Under the pieces are notes generated by a model. It had not been told where the DNA came from. It saw only the letters and a program-made list of their open reading frames with translations, and made no database searches. Positions 53,884 to 62,751 of a DNA stretch of 64,000 nt are shown here, piece after piece. Source of the stretch: Treponema saccharophilum DSM 2985 (lineage in GTDB: Bacteria; Spirochaetota; Spirochaetia; Treponematales; Treponemataceae); contig NZ_AGRW01000052.1 in assembly GCF_000255555.1 (NCBI RefSeq), positions 1-64,000 on the forward strand, read 5' to 3'. Every line of letters begins with the position of its first letter. The first letter of the stretch is position 1. The translations under genes and the position numbers were made by a program.

Positions 53884-54649
53884 AGAATCCGAAGCCTCCC
53901 GGGGTTTTTGTCCCCGCCTTTGTCCATGAGAGCCGCTGTTTTGCCGACAGGGGTCTCCTGAGAGAGTCGAGCTGGTCGAGATATCCGAAAAGCCACGACG
54001 AAAGAACTGCGTCGTTTGCGTGCATGTCGTTCCCTTCGTCGCACGTGACGAGAAGCGGCGTTATGTCGTCGCTTTCGACGAGGCTCGCCGCGATGTTCTC
54101 CGCGTATGCCCTGAACGCGGCTGATGCCGCCGAAAGGAACGGCGAAGACGGCTTGTCCGTCGATTTTTCGAGGATTCCCTGCGCGAGTGAATGGTTTGTC
54201 TTGTGGAGGAACACCAGTCGGAGCCGCCTTTTTTCCTCCGTCGACAACTGCGACGCGTTGCGAATCTGCTTCTGCACGCGCGTCGTAATCTCCGCGGCGA
54301 TGTACTGGTAGCTCGATATAAGCTCCTCGATGATACGGACGTTCTCCGCGGTGCTCGCGATGTCGCCGTATTTCTGGAGGAGGTGCGGCTCGTCGAAAAC
54401 GATTACGCACTCGTCGAGATGCCCGAATTCGTTCAGGGCTTTGAGGACGAGGGCGCGCGCGGAAAGCGCGGACGGTCTGTTCCATGATGCGCTGAGAATC
54501 CCGTTCGTCGATGTCCTCAGCCCTTCGTTATCGTCGCCCGGTTGCGGAAGCCTCGTTATAAGCGTCTTCCGCCCGCTTGTCACGGCCCCCGAGGCGAACA
54601 TCTCTCCGTCAGGAAGCTCCTTGCCGGCGATGAGCAGTGTCTTTTCCAT
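53876..54649 (-). CDS. Unrecognised 257-aa protein coupled to MgtC-like gene
   Basis: Soluble protein opening with MEKTLLIAGKELPDGEMFASG, then a Rossmann-like strand-helix pattern (RALVLKALNEFGHLDECVIVFDEPHLLQKYG) that resembles a nucleotide-binding or dehydrogenase-like fold without clear catalytic residues. No family recognised; may be spirochaete-specific. The start at 54649 is set by a TATAAT box 10 nt upstream and the absence of signals for the longer frame. It is cotranscribed with the MgtC-like gene. Confidence 0.78.
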   Translation of the reverse strand: MEKTLLIAGKELPDGEMFASGAVTSGRKTLITRLPQPGDDNEGLRTSTNGILSASWNRPSALSARALVLKALNEFGHLDECVIVFDEPHLLQKYGDIASTAENVRIIEELISSYQYIAAEITTRVQKQIRNASQLSTEEKRRLRLVFLHKTNHSLAQGILEKSTDKPSSPFLSAASAAFRAYAENIAASLVESDDITPLLVTCDEGNDMHANDAVLSSWLFGYLDQLDSLRRPLSAKQRLSWTKAGTKTPGGFGFFG

Positions 54650-54659
54650 GATTCTGCCG

Positions 54660-54692
54660 ATTATACCACACGCACATTTTATTTGATATAAT
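54660..54692. promoter_or_regulatory. Divergent pair of perfect -10 boxes
   Basis: TATAAT on the minus strand at 54665-54660 (10 nt before the ATG at 54649) and TATAAT on the plus strand at 54687-54692 (9 nt before the ATG at 54702). Only 52 bp separate the two start codons. Neither -35 region matches the consensus well. Confidence 0.7.
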
Positions 54693-54701
54693 TCGCCCAT
54701 T

Positions 54702-55931
54702 ATGAAAGTCTGGATAAAATATCTGATTGGAATAGCGCTCGGAATCGCGGCGTACTTCATCCTCCCGACGAAGGTGTCGTCGGTCGGCGTCGTCATTTCG
54801 GGCATCTCCGAATTCGCGGTGCGGTTCGGGCGTTACTCGCTCATGCCGCTCCTTTTTTTCAGCGCATCCTACGCGTTCTTCAGGCTGCGCGATTCGAGGA
54901 CGCTCCTGAAAACGTCGTCGTGGACGATTCTGCTCGTGTTCGCGTTCACGCTCATCCTTCTCGTCATGGGAATCATGTCCGCGCTCATCGTGAAAATCCC
55001 GCGGATTCCGATAACGGGCGAGCGGATGACGGAGCTTCCGTCGGTGAGCATCCGCTCGCTCCTGATGCAGATTTTCCCGTATTCCGGGTTCGACGCGCTC
55101 AAGGACGGCGTCTACCTTCTTCCCGCGTTCGTTTTCGCCGGTTTTGCCGGGGCTGGTTGCGCGTCGGACAAGGATTCGTCCAAGCCGGTAATCTCGCTTT
55201 TCGAGTCGGCTTCGCGCCTGTGCTACGGCATTTCGAGCTTTTTCGTCGAATGGTTCTCCGTGGGGATGATTGCCGTCTCGTGCAACTGGATTCTTTCCGC
55301 GCGCCCGTATTTCGAGTCGAGGACGTTCGTTCCGCTCGTCATCCTGCTCACCGTCGATTTCGTCATCTTCGCGGTTGTCGTCTGCCCGCTCGTCATCCGG
55401 CTCGTCTGCAAGGACCCGCGCCCGTTCCGCGTCCTGTACGCGAGCATCTGCCCGCTTCTCGCGTCGTTTTTCTCGGGAGACTCGAACATATCGCTGCAGA
55501 TTGCGATGAGGCACGGCCGCGAGAGCCTCGGAATCCGCGACGAGACGAACAGCTTCACGTTCCCGTTCTTCTCGATTTTCAGCAGGGGAGGGACGTCGCT
55601 CGTCATCTCAATCTGCTTCGTGACGATTCTCGGCTCGTATTCGGGGCTTGATATAAAGGTCGAGGACGTTGTGTGGCTTTTCATGTCGGCGTTCGGGCTT
55701 TCGTTCATGCTCTGCTCGCTTCCGTCCGGCGGAACGTTCGTCGCGCTGACGATTCTCTGCACGATGTACGGTCGCGGCTTTGATGCGGGATACCTGCTGT
55801 TCCGCCCGGTCGCGCCCGTCCTCTGCTCGTTCGCCGCCCTGTTCGACGTCACGAGCGCGCTTTACGGAAGCTACATAACTGCTGTGAAGACGAGGACCAT
55901 CGACCACAACGAAATCAGGCATTACATCTAG
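54702..55931 (+). CDS. Dicarboxylate/amino acid:cation symporter family protein
   Basis: Integral membrane protein of 409 aa with eight or more helices, most like the DAACS (GltP/SLC1) family: the Ser/Asp-rich hairpin region FFSGDSNISLQIAMRHGRESLGI followed by SFTFPFFSIFSRGGTSLVISICFVTIL, and the final LLFRPVAPVLCSFAALFDVTSALYGSY helical pair. The sequence is divergent, so substrate (glutamate, aspartate or a dicarboxylate) is uncertain. Starts from the divergent promoter region without a Shine-Dalgarno sequence. Confidence 0.7.
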   Translation: MKVWIKYLIGIALGIAAYFILPTKVSSVGVVISGISEFAVRFGRYSLMPLLFFSASYAFFRLRDSRTLLKTSSWTILLVFAFTLILLVMGIMSALIVKIPRIPITGERMTELPSVSIRSLLMQIFPYSGFDALKDGVYLLPAFVFAGFAGAGCASDKDSSKPVISLFESASRLCYGISSFFVEWFSVGMIAVSCNWILSARPYFESRTFVPLVILLTVDFVIFAVVVCPLVIRLVCKDPRPFRVLYASICPLLASFFSGDSNISLQIAMRHGRESLGIRDETNSFTFPFFSIFSRGGTSLVISICFVTILGSYSGLDIKVEDVVWLFMSAFGLSFMLCSLPSGGTFVALTILCTMYGRGFDAGYLLFRPVAPVLCSFAALFDVTSALYGSYITAVKTRTIDHNEIRHYI

Positions 55932-55976
55932 GTTCCGTTCCATTTTTTCGCGAGCCGCCTGACGGCCATGGAAAAA

Positions 55977-56029
55977 AGGACGCCCTGCCCGCGATTGTTT
56001 CGGGCAGGGCGTTTTTTTGACAGGGCGTT
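55977..56029. terminator. Bidirectional terminator
   Basis: ACGCCCTGCCCG pairs perfectly with CGGGCAGGGCGT around a 9-nt loop, with A and T runs outside. Confidence 0.93.
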
Positions 56030-56031
56030 TT

Positions 56032-57795
56032 TCAGATGCTCTGGAGCTCGCCGAGCAGGTCGTCGCTCCTGTTCTTTTCGTAGATGTCCGCGGTCGAGTC
56101 GTGCCGGATGTTGTGCTCGCGGAAATCGACCGCGCTCATCGGGCAGCCGAAATAGAATCCCTGGAATTTGTCGGGTCCGTATTCGAGAAGCTTCTCCATG
56201 TCCTCCTTCGTCTCGATTCCTTCCATGCAGACCTTCATGTTCAGCTCGTGCGCCATCTGCGTGATGTGCTTGATGACCTTGTTGTCGCCGTCGTTCCCGT
56301 GCGCCGCTTTGTGGACGAACGTGTAGTCGAGCTTGAGCGTCGAGGCGTGCAGGTACTGGAGGTAGCGCAGGTTCGAGTATCCCGTCCCGAAATCGTCGAT
56401 GTCGACGTCAAGCCCGAGGTTTGAGAACGATTCCGTAAGCTCCTGGAGCGCGTTGGCGTTGTCGATGTACCCGCTTTCCGTAAGCTCCATCGTTATGTTG
56501 TGCGGCTCGACCTTCGTGTTGAGGAGCGCCGTCTTCACGTCCGAGAGTATGTCGCTTTTCTGCACCTGCACGTACGATATGTTCACGCTCATGTGGAAAT
56601 CGCGCTGGATTTTGTTCCATTCGCGGCACTGGGAGAACGCCTTGATGAGAATCCACCTTCCGACGGGGACAATCATTCCCGTCCGCTCGAGGATGGGAAT
56701 GAATTCGTCGGGCATGAGCGTTCCGTAATCGGGATGGCTCCACCGCAGGAGCGCCTCCGCCCCGATGATGTTCAGCACCGTCTTGTCCTCGTCGAGGTGT
56801 ATCCTCTTCGCGTCGATGACGGGCTGGTAGAAAAGCTCGAACCCGCGGAAATCGTTCTTTATCGAGTCCCTGAGCGCTTCCTGCAGGTTGAGGTTCCGCA
56901 GGTGGCGCTGGTAGTCGTTCGCGTTGAATGTGACGAACGAATTCTTCCCGTGCGACTTCGCGACGGACAGCGTGTAGTTGAGCTTTCTCGTGAACGCCTC
57001 AAGATGCGAGTTGTCGTTTGTGAACGCGACTATTCCGCCCGATATCGTGAATATGATGTCGCGCCCAAGCCCCTGGTCCTGCTTGGAAATTTCGCGCTTG
57101 ATGTTGTCGTAGAGTTTCTGCGCGACGAGCGCCGAAAGCCCCGTGAGGTTCATGCAGATGAATTCGGACGAGCTGACCTTGTACGCCTTTGCGATTCCGT
57201 CGCACGCCCTCCTGCATCCCTCTCCGACTTTCGCCAGGACGAGGTCCGCGATTCTTGAGCCGTACTGCTCGTTTATCGTCCCGATGTCGTCGATGTCGAT
57301 TTTGAGCATGAAGCCCGACACGGTGTCCACGCTCGTCTTCATGAGCGCGAAGTCGCTCCTGAGCTGCGATTCGGTGGCGAGCCCCGTGATGATGTCGGAT
57401 TTGTCGGAGTCGTTCGTGATTTCCGCGATGCCGATGAGGATTTTCGTGTACGGGTTTGATGTCGGCATCAGGTTCGCCCTGCACGTTATCCAAATCTGCC
57501 TTCCGAGCCTGTTCATCCAGCGGATTTCCATGTTCAGCTCGAATTTCCTGTTCGTCTTTATCAGCTCAATCTCGTTGGAGAACGCCGTCTTGTCGTCCTT
57601 GTGCGTTATCCTCGTCAGCTCCTCGAGCGCGTTGTCGAATTTCTCGAACGGGAAGTCGAAAATCTTGCGCGCGCTTTCGGATATGATGAACGTGTCGGCG
57701 TTTATGTCGTACATGAAGATGAACGAGTCCGTGCATTTGTTCAGCATTCGAACCATGTATTCGAGCTGCTCGATGGTCGGTTCCTCAAAATCCAT
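56032..57795 (-). CDS. PAS-GGDEF-EAL protein, probable c-di-GMP phosphodiesterase
   Basis: 587-aa soluble signalling protein. The N-terminal PAS domain (about residues 10-130) is followed by a GGDEF-like domain in which the signature is KVSSSEF, so cyclase activity is unlikely. The EAL domain (about 310-560) keeps EALLRW, the Glu in ELTESG, DDFGTGYSNL, and EGIET, so it is likely an active phosphodiesterase. Start at 57795 has GGGAGG upstream; the longer frame is rejected. It probably links a sensed signal to motility or adhesion. Confidence 0.93.
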   Translation of the reverse strand: MDFEEPTIEQLEYMVRMLNKCTDSFIFMYDINADTFIISESARKIFDFPFEKFDNALEELTRITHKDDKTAFSNEIELIKTNRKFELNMEIRWMNRLGRQIWITCRANLMPTSNPYTKILIGIAEITNDSDKSDIITGLATESQLRSDFALMKTSVDTVSGFMLKIDIDDIGTINEQYGSRIADLVLAKVGEGCRRACDGIAKAYKVSSSEFICMNLTGLSALVAQKLYDNIKREISKQDQGLGRDIIFTISGGIVAFTNDNSHLEAFTRKLNYTLSVAKSHGKNSFVTFNANDYQRHLRNLNLQEALRDSIKNDFRGFELFYQPVIDAKRIHLDEDKTVLNIIGAEALLRWSHPDYGTLMPDEFIPILERTGMIVPVGRWILIKAFSQCREWNKIQRDFHMSVNISYVQVQKSDILSDVKTALLNTKVEPHNITMELTESGYIDNANALQELTESFSNLGLDVDIDDFGTGYSNLRYLQYLHASTLKLDYTFVHKAAHGNDGDNKVIKHITQMAHELNMKVCMEGIETKEDMEKLLEYGPDKFQGFYFGCPMSAVDFREHNIRHDSTADIYEKNRSDDLLGELQSI

Positions 57796-57933
57796 ACTCT
57801 TCCTCCCGATGAAATCCGCGCGAATCCCCGCAAAATCAGCCGGCAAAAGCGGAAATCGTTTGCTGATGATATAACCGCGCCCATAAATTCATCTGTAAAC
57901 GGGGCTTCCCCGGAGCGCGATGGTCTGAATTTA

Positions 57934-59013
57934 TTATCGGAATGATATGGTATAATCGTTGAGGACGACGCCGATGTATCCCTCAAGCCCGCGCGATGCC
58001 GATATGCGCGCGTCGTTCGTTATGGAGACCGCGAGCGGTCTTCCCCCCGCAACCGGGTCGAACGCGCCTTCGCCCATCATCGCGAACGATTTTTCCTTTC
58101 CCATGACGAAGAATGCCGTGCCAAGAGCGTCCGCCGCCGCCGCGTTCCTGCAGACGACTGTCATCGAAAGAATTCCGTTGTCGGCGGGGAACCCCGTTTC
58201 GGGGTCGATTATATGATGGAAGAAAACGCCGCCCGCATTTTTGTCGCCGCTTCCGTTCGTGAAAAATCCGTCGTAGATTCCGCTCGTGACGACAGCCGTG
58301 TCCTGCAGCCCCGATATCGAGACCGCGGGAATTCCTTCCGGGGCGTTCGGGTTCTTTATGCCGAGCTTCCACGGCGAGCGGTCCTTTTTCGTGCCGAACA
58401 CGTATATGTGCCCGCCCAGGTTGACGGTCGCGCCCTTCACGTTTCCCTGCGCGAGGATTTCCGCGATGGAGTCGGCCGCGAATCCCTTCGCAATCGCGTT
58501 CAAGTCGAGCTTCGCCTCGGCGTCTCCCATGCAGACCGTTCCCGCCTGCTCGTCGAGCCGTATTTTCCGGAAATCGGCGTGCGCGAGCGCGTTCCGTATC
58601 TCCGTTTTTGACGGAATCCTGTCCGTGTGGATTTTCGCGTTCCGCCAGAGTTCCGTGACGGAGCCCAATGCCGGGTTGAACGCGCCTTCCGTGACGCGCG
58701 CGATTTCGAGAGCCTCGGACAGGACTTTTATGAAATCGGGGGCGACTTCGACCGGCGCGCCGCGCGCCGCGTTCACGCGCGAAATGTCCGATGCCGGCGA
58801 CGAGAGGTTGAAGAGCGCGTCTATCTCGTCGAGCCGCGCGAAAATCTTGCCGTATTTGCTTTCCGTCCCGCTTTCGTAAAGGTTCACGGAACAGACGGTT
58901 CCCAGCGCTTCCCGCGACTCAGGCTCGCGCTGCCTTTTCTCGCAGGACATCGTCCCTGCGGAGAGGATGAGCGCCGCCGCCGCGATGATTTTCCGGTTCC
59001 GCGTTTTTCCCAT
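57934..59013 (-). CDS. apbE: FAD:protein FMN transferase (ApbE) lipoprotein
   Basis: Periplasmic flavin transferase that attaches FMN to Thr or Ser of target proteins such as RnfG or NqrC. The start at 59013 gives a lipoprotein signal (LILSAGTMSC); an alternative ATG at 59091 has GGAGAG upstream but would make an unusually long N-region. Family features are FNPALGSVTELW, DLNAIAKGFAADSI, NLGGHIYVFG, and the metal site in HHIIDPETGFPAD. About 359 aa. Target proteins are not in the window. Confidence 0.92.
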   Translation of the reverse strand: MGKTRNRKIIAAAALILSAGTMSCEKRQREPESREALGTVCSVNLYESGTESKYGKIFARLDEIDALFNLSSPASDISRVNAARGAPVEVAPDFIKVLSEALEIARVTEGAFNPALGSVTELWRNAKIHTDRIPSKTEIRNALAHADFRKIRLDEQAGTVCMGDAEAKLDLNAIAKGFAADSIAEILAQGNVKGATVNLGGHIYVFGTKKDRSPWKLGIKNPNAPEGIPAVSISGLQDTAVVTSGIYDGFFTNGSGDKNAGGVFFHHIIDPETGFPADNGILSMTVVCRNAAAADALGTAFFVMGKEKSFAMMGEGAFDPVAGGRPLAVSITNDARISASRGLEGYIGVVLNDYTISFR

Positions 59014-59217
59014 GCGGACTGAAAAAAAACGCCTGTCACTGTTCGTGCGCGGGAAAACTGGATTTCCGGACGCGTCTGATTTTCGGCACATCGCTCTCTC
59101 CGTTCTTCGTTTTTGCCGGAAAACCGCCGGCTTTTTTGGAACCATCATTTTAACATGAATCTCGCGCGATTTCGAACGGGGCTTTTTGGCGGGAACGACT
59201 TTTTCACCTATAAATCA

Positions 59218-59223
59218 TATAAT
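59218..59223 (+). promoter_or_regulatory. -10 box 7 nt before polA start
   Basis: TATAAT at 59218-59223, ending 7 nt before the ATG at 59231. An earlier in-frame ATG (59222) overlaps the box. The -35 region has only a GAC core match. Confidence 0.65.
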
Positions 59224-59230
59224 GCGTTTT

Positions 59231-62122
59231 ATGGAAAGTTTGGATTTTTCGGGGAACCCGCCGGCTGATTGCGGGAAAGATGGAAGAAAGACGCTGTTCA
59301 TTCTCGACAGCTACGGGCTTATATACCGCGAGTATTTCGCGTTCGTGAAACGGCCCCTTACGAACAGGGCCGGCGAGAACATTTCCGCCGTTCACGGCTT
59401 TTTCAACAACCTCGCGCTGACGCTGAAGAATTTCAGGCCGGACATGTTCGTCGTCGCGCTTGACTCGCGCGTTCCCACGTTCCGGCACGAGATGTATCCG
59501 GAATACAAGGCGAACAGGCAGGAGACGCCGGACGATTTGAAGGCGCAGTTCCCCTGGATTGAGGAGATAATGGCGGCGCTCGGCATAACGGCGGTGCGCT
59601 CCGACGGATTCGAGGCCGACGACGTCATCGCGACGGTCGCGCGCAGGGCATCCGCTGAGGGGTTCCGCGTTTTCGTCCTTTCCGGCGACAAGGATTTGCT
59701 CCAGCTCGTCGGCGGGAACGTGGGGATTCTGCGTCCCGGAAAAAAAGACAAGACGAAGATGTGGGAGGAAGTCGATTCCGCGCTCGTCGAGGAGGAGTGG
59801 GGCGTCCCTCCGGAAAAAATCTGCGACATCCTGAGCCTTACCGGCGACACCGCCGACAACGTTCCCGGCGTCAAGGGCGTCGGCGGGAAGACGGCGGTGA
59901 AATTCATAAAGGAATACGGTTCCGTCGAGGCGCTCTACGAGCATTCGTCCGAGATAAAAGGCGCTGTCGGCGAGAAAGTCCGCGCGGACGAGGAGAACGC
60001 GTTCTTCTCCAAAAAGCTCGTCGCCCTCCGCTACGACGTTCCGCTCGGCGACGGGTTCTCGTTCGAGTCGCTTTCCGTCGCCTCGCTCGATTATTCCGCG
60101 GCGGCGAAGAAGCTCCGCGAATTCTCGCTCCCGAAGGCTGCGGGGCTGTTCGACGAGCTTTCGCGCGGAAAAGATAGTGAAAGCGAGTCTGTTCCTTTGA
60201 AGAAGAACGAGGGCGACTATAAAATCGTCAGGGACAAGGACGAGCTTTCCGCGCTTTTCTCCTGCGCAATCGGAAAGGGCGTCGTGGCGTTCGACACGGA
60301 GACGGATTCGCTCGACACGTGGAGCGCGAACATCGTGGGGTTCAGCTTCAGCTTTGAGGCGGGAAGCGGATTCTACGTGCCGCTGATGGGCGGTGGCGCG
60401 ATGCAGAAAAACGACGCGTTCGCCTGCCTCGAAAAGCTGTTCTCCTCCGGCGCGACGATTGTCATGCACAACGCGAAGTTCGACATCGAGGTTCTCGCCG
60501 CAAACGGTTTTTCAGGCGGCCCGTGCGTGGCTGAGAGGAACAGCCGCGCGAAAGCCGGCGAGGACGGCCAGCTCGATTTGTTCGCCTGCCTCGATGACGG
60601 GGATTCCTCCGGCGGCGCGGACGACGGCGAAATCGTTTTCCCGCCGTGCGGCAGCGTTTTCGACACGATGATTGCGGCGTGGGTTCTTGAGCCGGGGCGC
60701 AGCGAGAAGAATTCGTTCTCGCTCGAGAGCCTTTCCGAGAAAATTCTCTCGCTCAAAGGCACCGAATTCAGCGAAATCGTGGACAGGGGGAAGACGTTCG
60801 CCGACGTTCCTGTCGAAGTCGCGGCGCAGTACAGCGCGGAGGATTCCGACTTCACGCTCCAGCTGTATTCCGTCCTTTCTGGGAGACTTTCCGAGGCGGG
60901 GCTTTCCGGCGTGTTCGCCACGGAAATGCGGATTCTCCCGATTCTCGCGGGCATGGAGGCGGCCGGGGTTCATCTCGACACCGGCGCGCTCGGAACATAC
61001 CGGGAGGAGCTTTCCCGCGCGCTTTCCGAAATCAGAAGGGAGATATTCGACGCGGCGGGGCATTCGTTCAACATCGCGTCCCCGAAGCAGCTCGGCGTCG
61101 TCCTGTTCGAGGAGATGGGGCTGAAGGGAAAGCGGAAGACGAAGAGCGGCGGATATTCCACGGACGAGGAGTCTCTGATGGAGCTTGTCGACAATCCGTT
61201 CGTCGCGAAGATTTTGGATTACCGCGGAAAATCGAAGCTCCTTTCCACGTACGTCGAGGCGCTCCCGAATCTCGTCGACTCGTCGTCGCGCATCCACACG
61301 AATTTCATGCAGACGGGAACGGCGACGGGGCGCCTTTCCAGCCGCGACCCGAACCTGCAGAACATTCCCGTTCGCGAGGAGGAGGGAAGGCGGATTCGGA
61401 ACGCGTTCACCGCCGCCAGCGGGAAAGTCCTCATAAGCGCGGACTACTCGCAGATTGAGCTTGTCGTCCTCGCGCATCTGAGCGGCGACGAGAACCTGTG
61501 CCGCGCGTTCAACGAGGGCGTCGACGTGCACAAATCGACGGCGTCGCTGATTTACGGCGTCCCGATTGGGGAGGTGACGGCGGAGATGAGGCGCAGCGCG
61601 AAGACGTTCAACTTCGGGATAATGTACGGGATGGGGGCGTACCGCCTTGCCCGCGATTTGGGAATCGGCTTCCACGAGGCGGACGAATTCATAAAGGCGT
61701 ATTTCGGAATCTATTCGGGCGTCAGGGAATTCCTCGAAAAGACGGTGCGCGATGCCGAATCGACCGGGTTCACGTCGACCATTTCTGGGCGCCGGCGCGA
61801 AATCCGCGACATCGCAAGCTCGAACAAGACGGTGCGCGAGGCTGCCGTGCGCATGGCGAAGAATTCCCCGATTCAGGGAAGCGCTGCCGACATCGTGAAG
61901 AAGGCGATGATAGACATAGACGACGCGCTTTCCGAGAACCCGACCGGTGCGCGGCTCATCCTTCAGGTGCACGACGAGCTGATTTTCGAGTGCGACGACG
62001 ACGAAAAGTCAATTTCCGATACGGTGGCGCTCGTCCGCGACAAGATGGAGCACGCGTACAGGCTTTCCGTCCCGCTGCGCGTCTCCGTCGAGGTGGGGAA
62101 GAAATGGGGGGAATTCCATTGA
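59231..62122 (+). CDS. polA: DNA polymerase I with intact proofreading and clamp-motif insertion
   Basis: 963-aa repair and replication polymerase. 5'-3' exonuclease domain at about residues 15-300 (FILDSYGLIYREYFAF, DGFEADDVIATVA, GVKGVGGKTAVK). The 3'-5' exonuclease keeps its acidic residues: DTETDSLD (near 350), NAKFDIEVL and YSAEDSDFTL. An insertion of about 40 residues follows NAKFD, holding QLDLF (447-451), a perfect consensus beta-clamp motif. Polymerase motifs are ADYSQIELVVLAHL (near 735), RRSAKTFNFGIMYGMG and VHDELIFEC. coaE starts inside its stop codon. Confidence 0.97.
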   Translation: MESLDFSGNPPADCGKDGRKTLFILDSYGLIYREYFAFVKRPLTNRAGENISAVHGFFNNLALTLKNFRPDMFVVALDSRVPTFRHEMYPEYKANRQETPDDLKAQFPWIEEIMAALGITAVRSDGFEADDVIATVARRASAEGFRVFVLSGDKDLLQLVGGNVGILRPGKKDKTKMWEEVDSALVEEEWGVPPEKICDILSLTGDTADNVPGVKGVGGKTAVKFIKEYGSVEALYEHSSEIKGAVGEKVRADEENAFFSKKLVALRYDVPLGDGFSFESLSVASLDYSAAAKKLREFSLPKAAGLFDELSRGKDSESESVPLKKNEGDYKIVRDKDELSALFSCAIGKGVVAFDTETDSLDTWSANIVGFSFSFEAGSGFYVPLMGGGAMQKNDAFACLEKLFSSGATIVMHNAKFDIEVLAANGFSGGPCVAERNSRAKAGEDGQLDLFACLDDGDSSGGADDGEIVFPPCGSVFDTMIAAWVLEPGRSEKNSFSLESLSEKILSLKGTEFSEIVDRGKTFADVPVEVAAQYSAEDSDFTLQLYSVLSGRLSEAGLSGVFATEMRILPILAGMEAAGVHLDTGALGTYREELSRALSEIRREIFDAAGHSFNIASPKQLGVVLFEEMGLKGKRKTKSGGYSTDEESLMELVDNPFVAKILDYRGKSKLLSTYVEALPNLVDSSSRIHTNFMQTGTATGRLSSRDPNLQNIPVREEEGRRIRNAFTAASGKVLISADYSQIELVVLAHLSGDENLCRAFNEGVDVHKSTASLIYGVPIGEVTAEMRRSAKTFNFGIMYGMGAYRLARDLGIGFHEADEFIKAYFGIYSGVREFLEKTVRDAESTGFTSTISGRRREIRDIASSNKTVREAAVRMAKNSPIQGSAADIVKKAMIDIDDALSENPTGARLILQVHDELIFECDDDEKSISDTVALVRDKMEHAYRLSVPLRVSVEVGKKWGEFH

Positions 62123-62751
62123 TACTGTGCGTTACGGGAAAAATGGCGGCGGGGAAAAACGCCGCGTCGGAAATCCTTTCGGCAAAAGGGTTCGCCGCGG
62201 TCGATGCGGATTCCGTCGTCCATGAAATCCTCGGGGATTCGTCCGTCGTGGAAAGAATCGTCGGGGAATTTTCTGCCGATGCGGAAAAGCGCGGGATTCG
62301 GCTCGTCCGCCCGGACGGTTCGCTCGACAGGAGGAGCCTGGGCGCGCTCGTGTTCTCTGAAAAGGCGTTTCTTTCGCGGCAGGAGGCGATTGTCCTTCCT
62401 GAAGTCGACAGGAGGCTCCGCGCGTTCGCTTCCGGATGCCGCGCTCGGGGGCAGGATGCCGTGATAAACGCGACCGTCCTCCATAAAATCGGGTGCATTG
62501 CCGAATGCGACGCCGTCATTTTCGTCGACGCGCCGTTTTTCGTCAGGCTTCTGAGGGCGCGCCGGCGGGACGCGCTTCCGTTCAGGCGGATTCTTGCCCG
62601 ATTTTGGGCGCAGAGAAATCTCTTCTCTAAATATAAAAAATCAAATGCCGATACATATAGGGTGAAAAACACGGGAGATTTGCGGGTTCTGGAACGGAAC
62701 ATCGCGGAATGCATGGAAAAAATCGAACGTGCGAAACGAGGGGAAAAATGA
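62119..62751 (+). CDS. coaE: Dephospho-CoA kinase
   Basis: Last step of CoA synthesis, ATP-dependent. The P-loop is TGKMAAGKN, with Asn where Ser or Thr is usual; VDADSVVHEIL, a CoaE-like catalytic Asp segment, and FVDAPFFVRLLRARRRD follow. 210 aa, normal. The proposed start is TTG at 62119, overlapping the polA TGA (TTGA) with GGGGGG upstream, so it is coupled to polA. Assignment is by motif order and is good but not absolute because of the altered P-loop. Confidence 0.78.
   Translation: MILCVTGKMAAGKNAASEILSAKGFAAVDADSVVHEILGDSSVVERIVGEFSADAEKRGIRLVRPDGSLDRRSLGALVFSEKAFLSRQEAIVLPEVDRRLRAFASGCRARGQDAVINATVLHKIGCIAECDAVIFVDAPFFVRLLRARRRDALPFRRILARFWAQRNLFSKYKKSNADTYRVKNTGDLRVLERNIAECMEKIERAKRGEK

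Noticed and set aside
61498-62118. 207-codon N-terminal extension of coaE
   Set aside because: This part is an out-of-frame shadow of polA; the P-loop follows the TTG at 62119.
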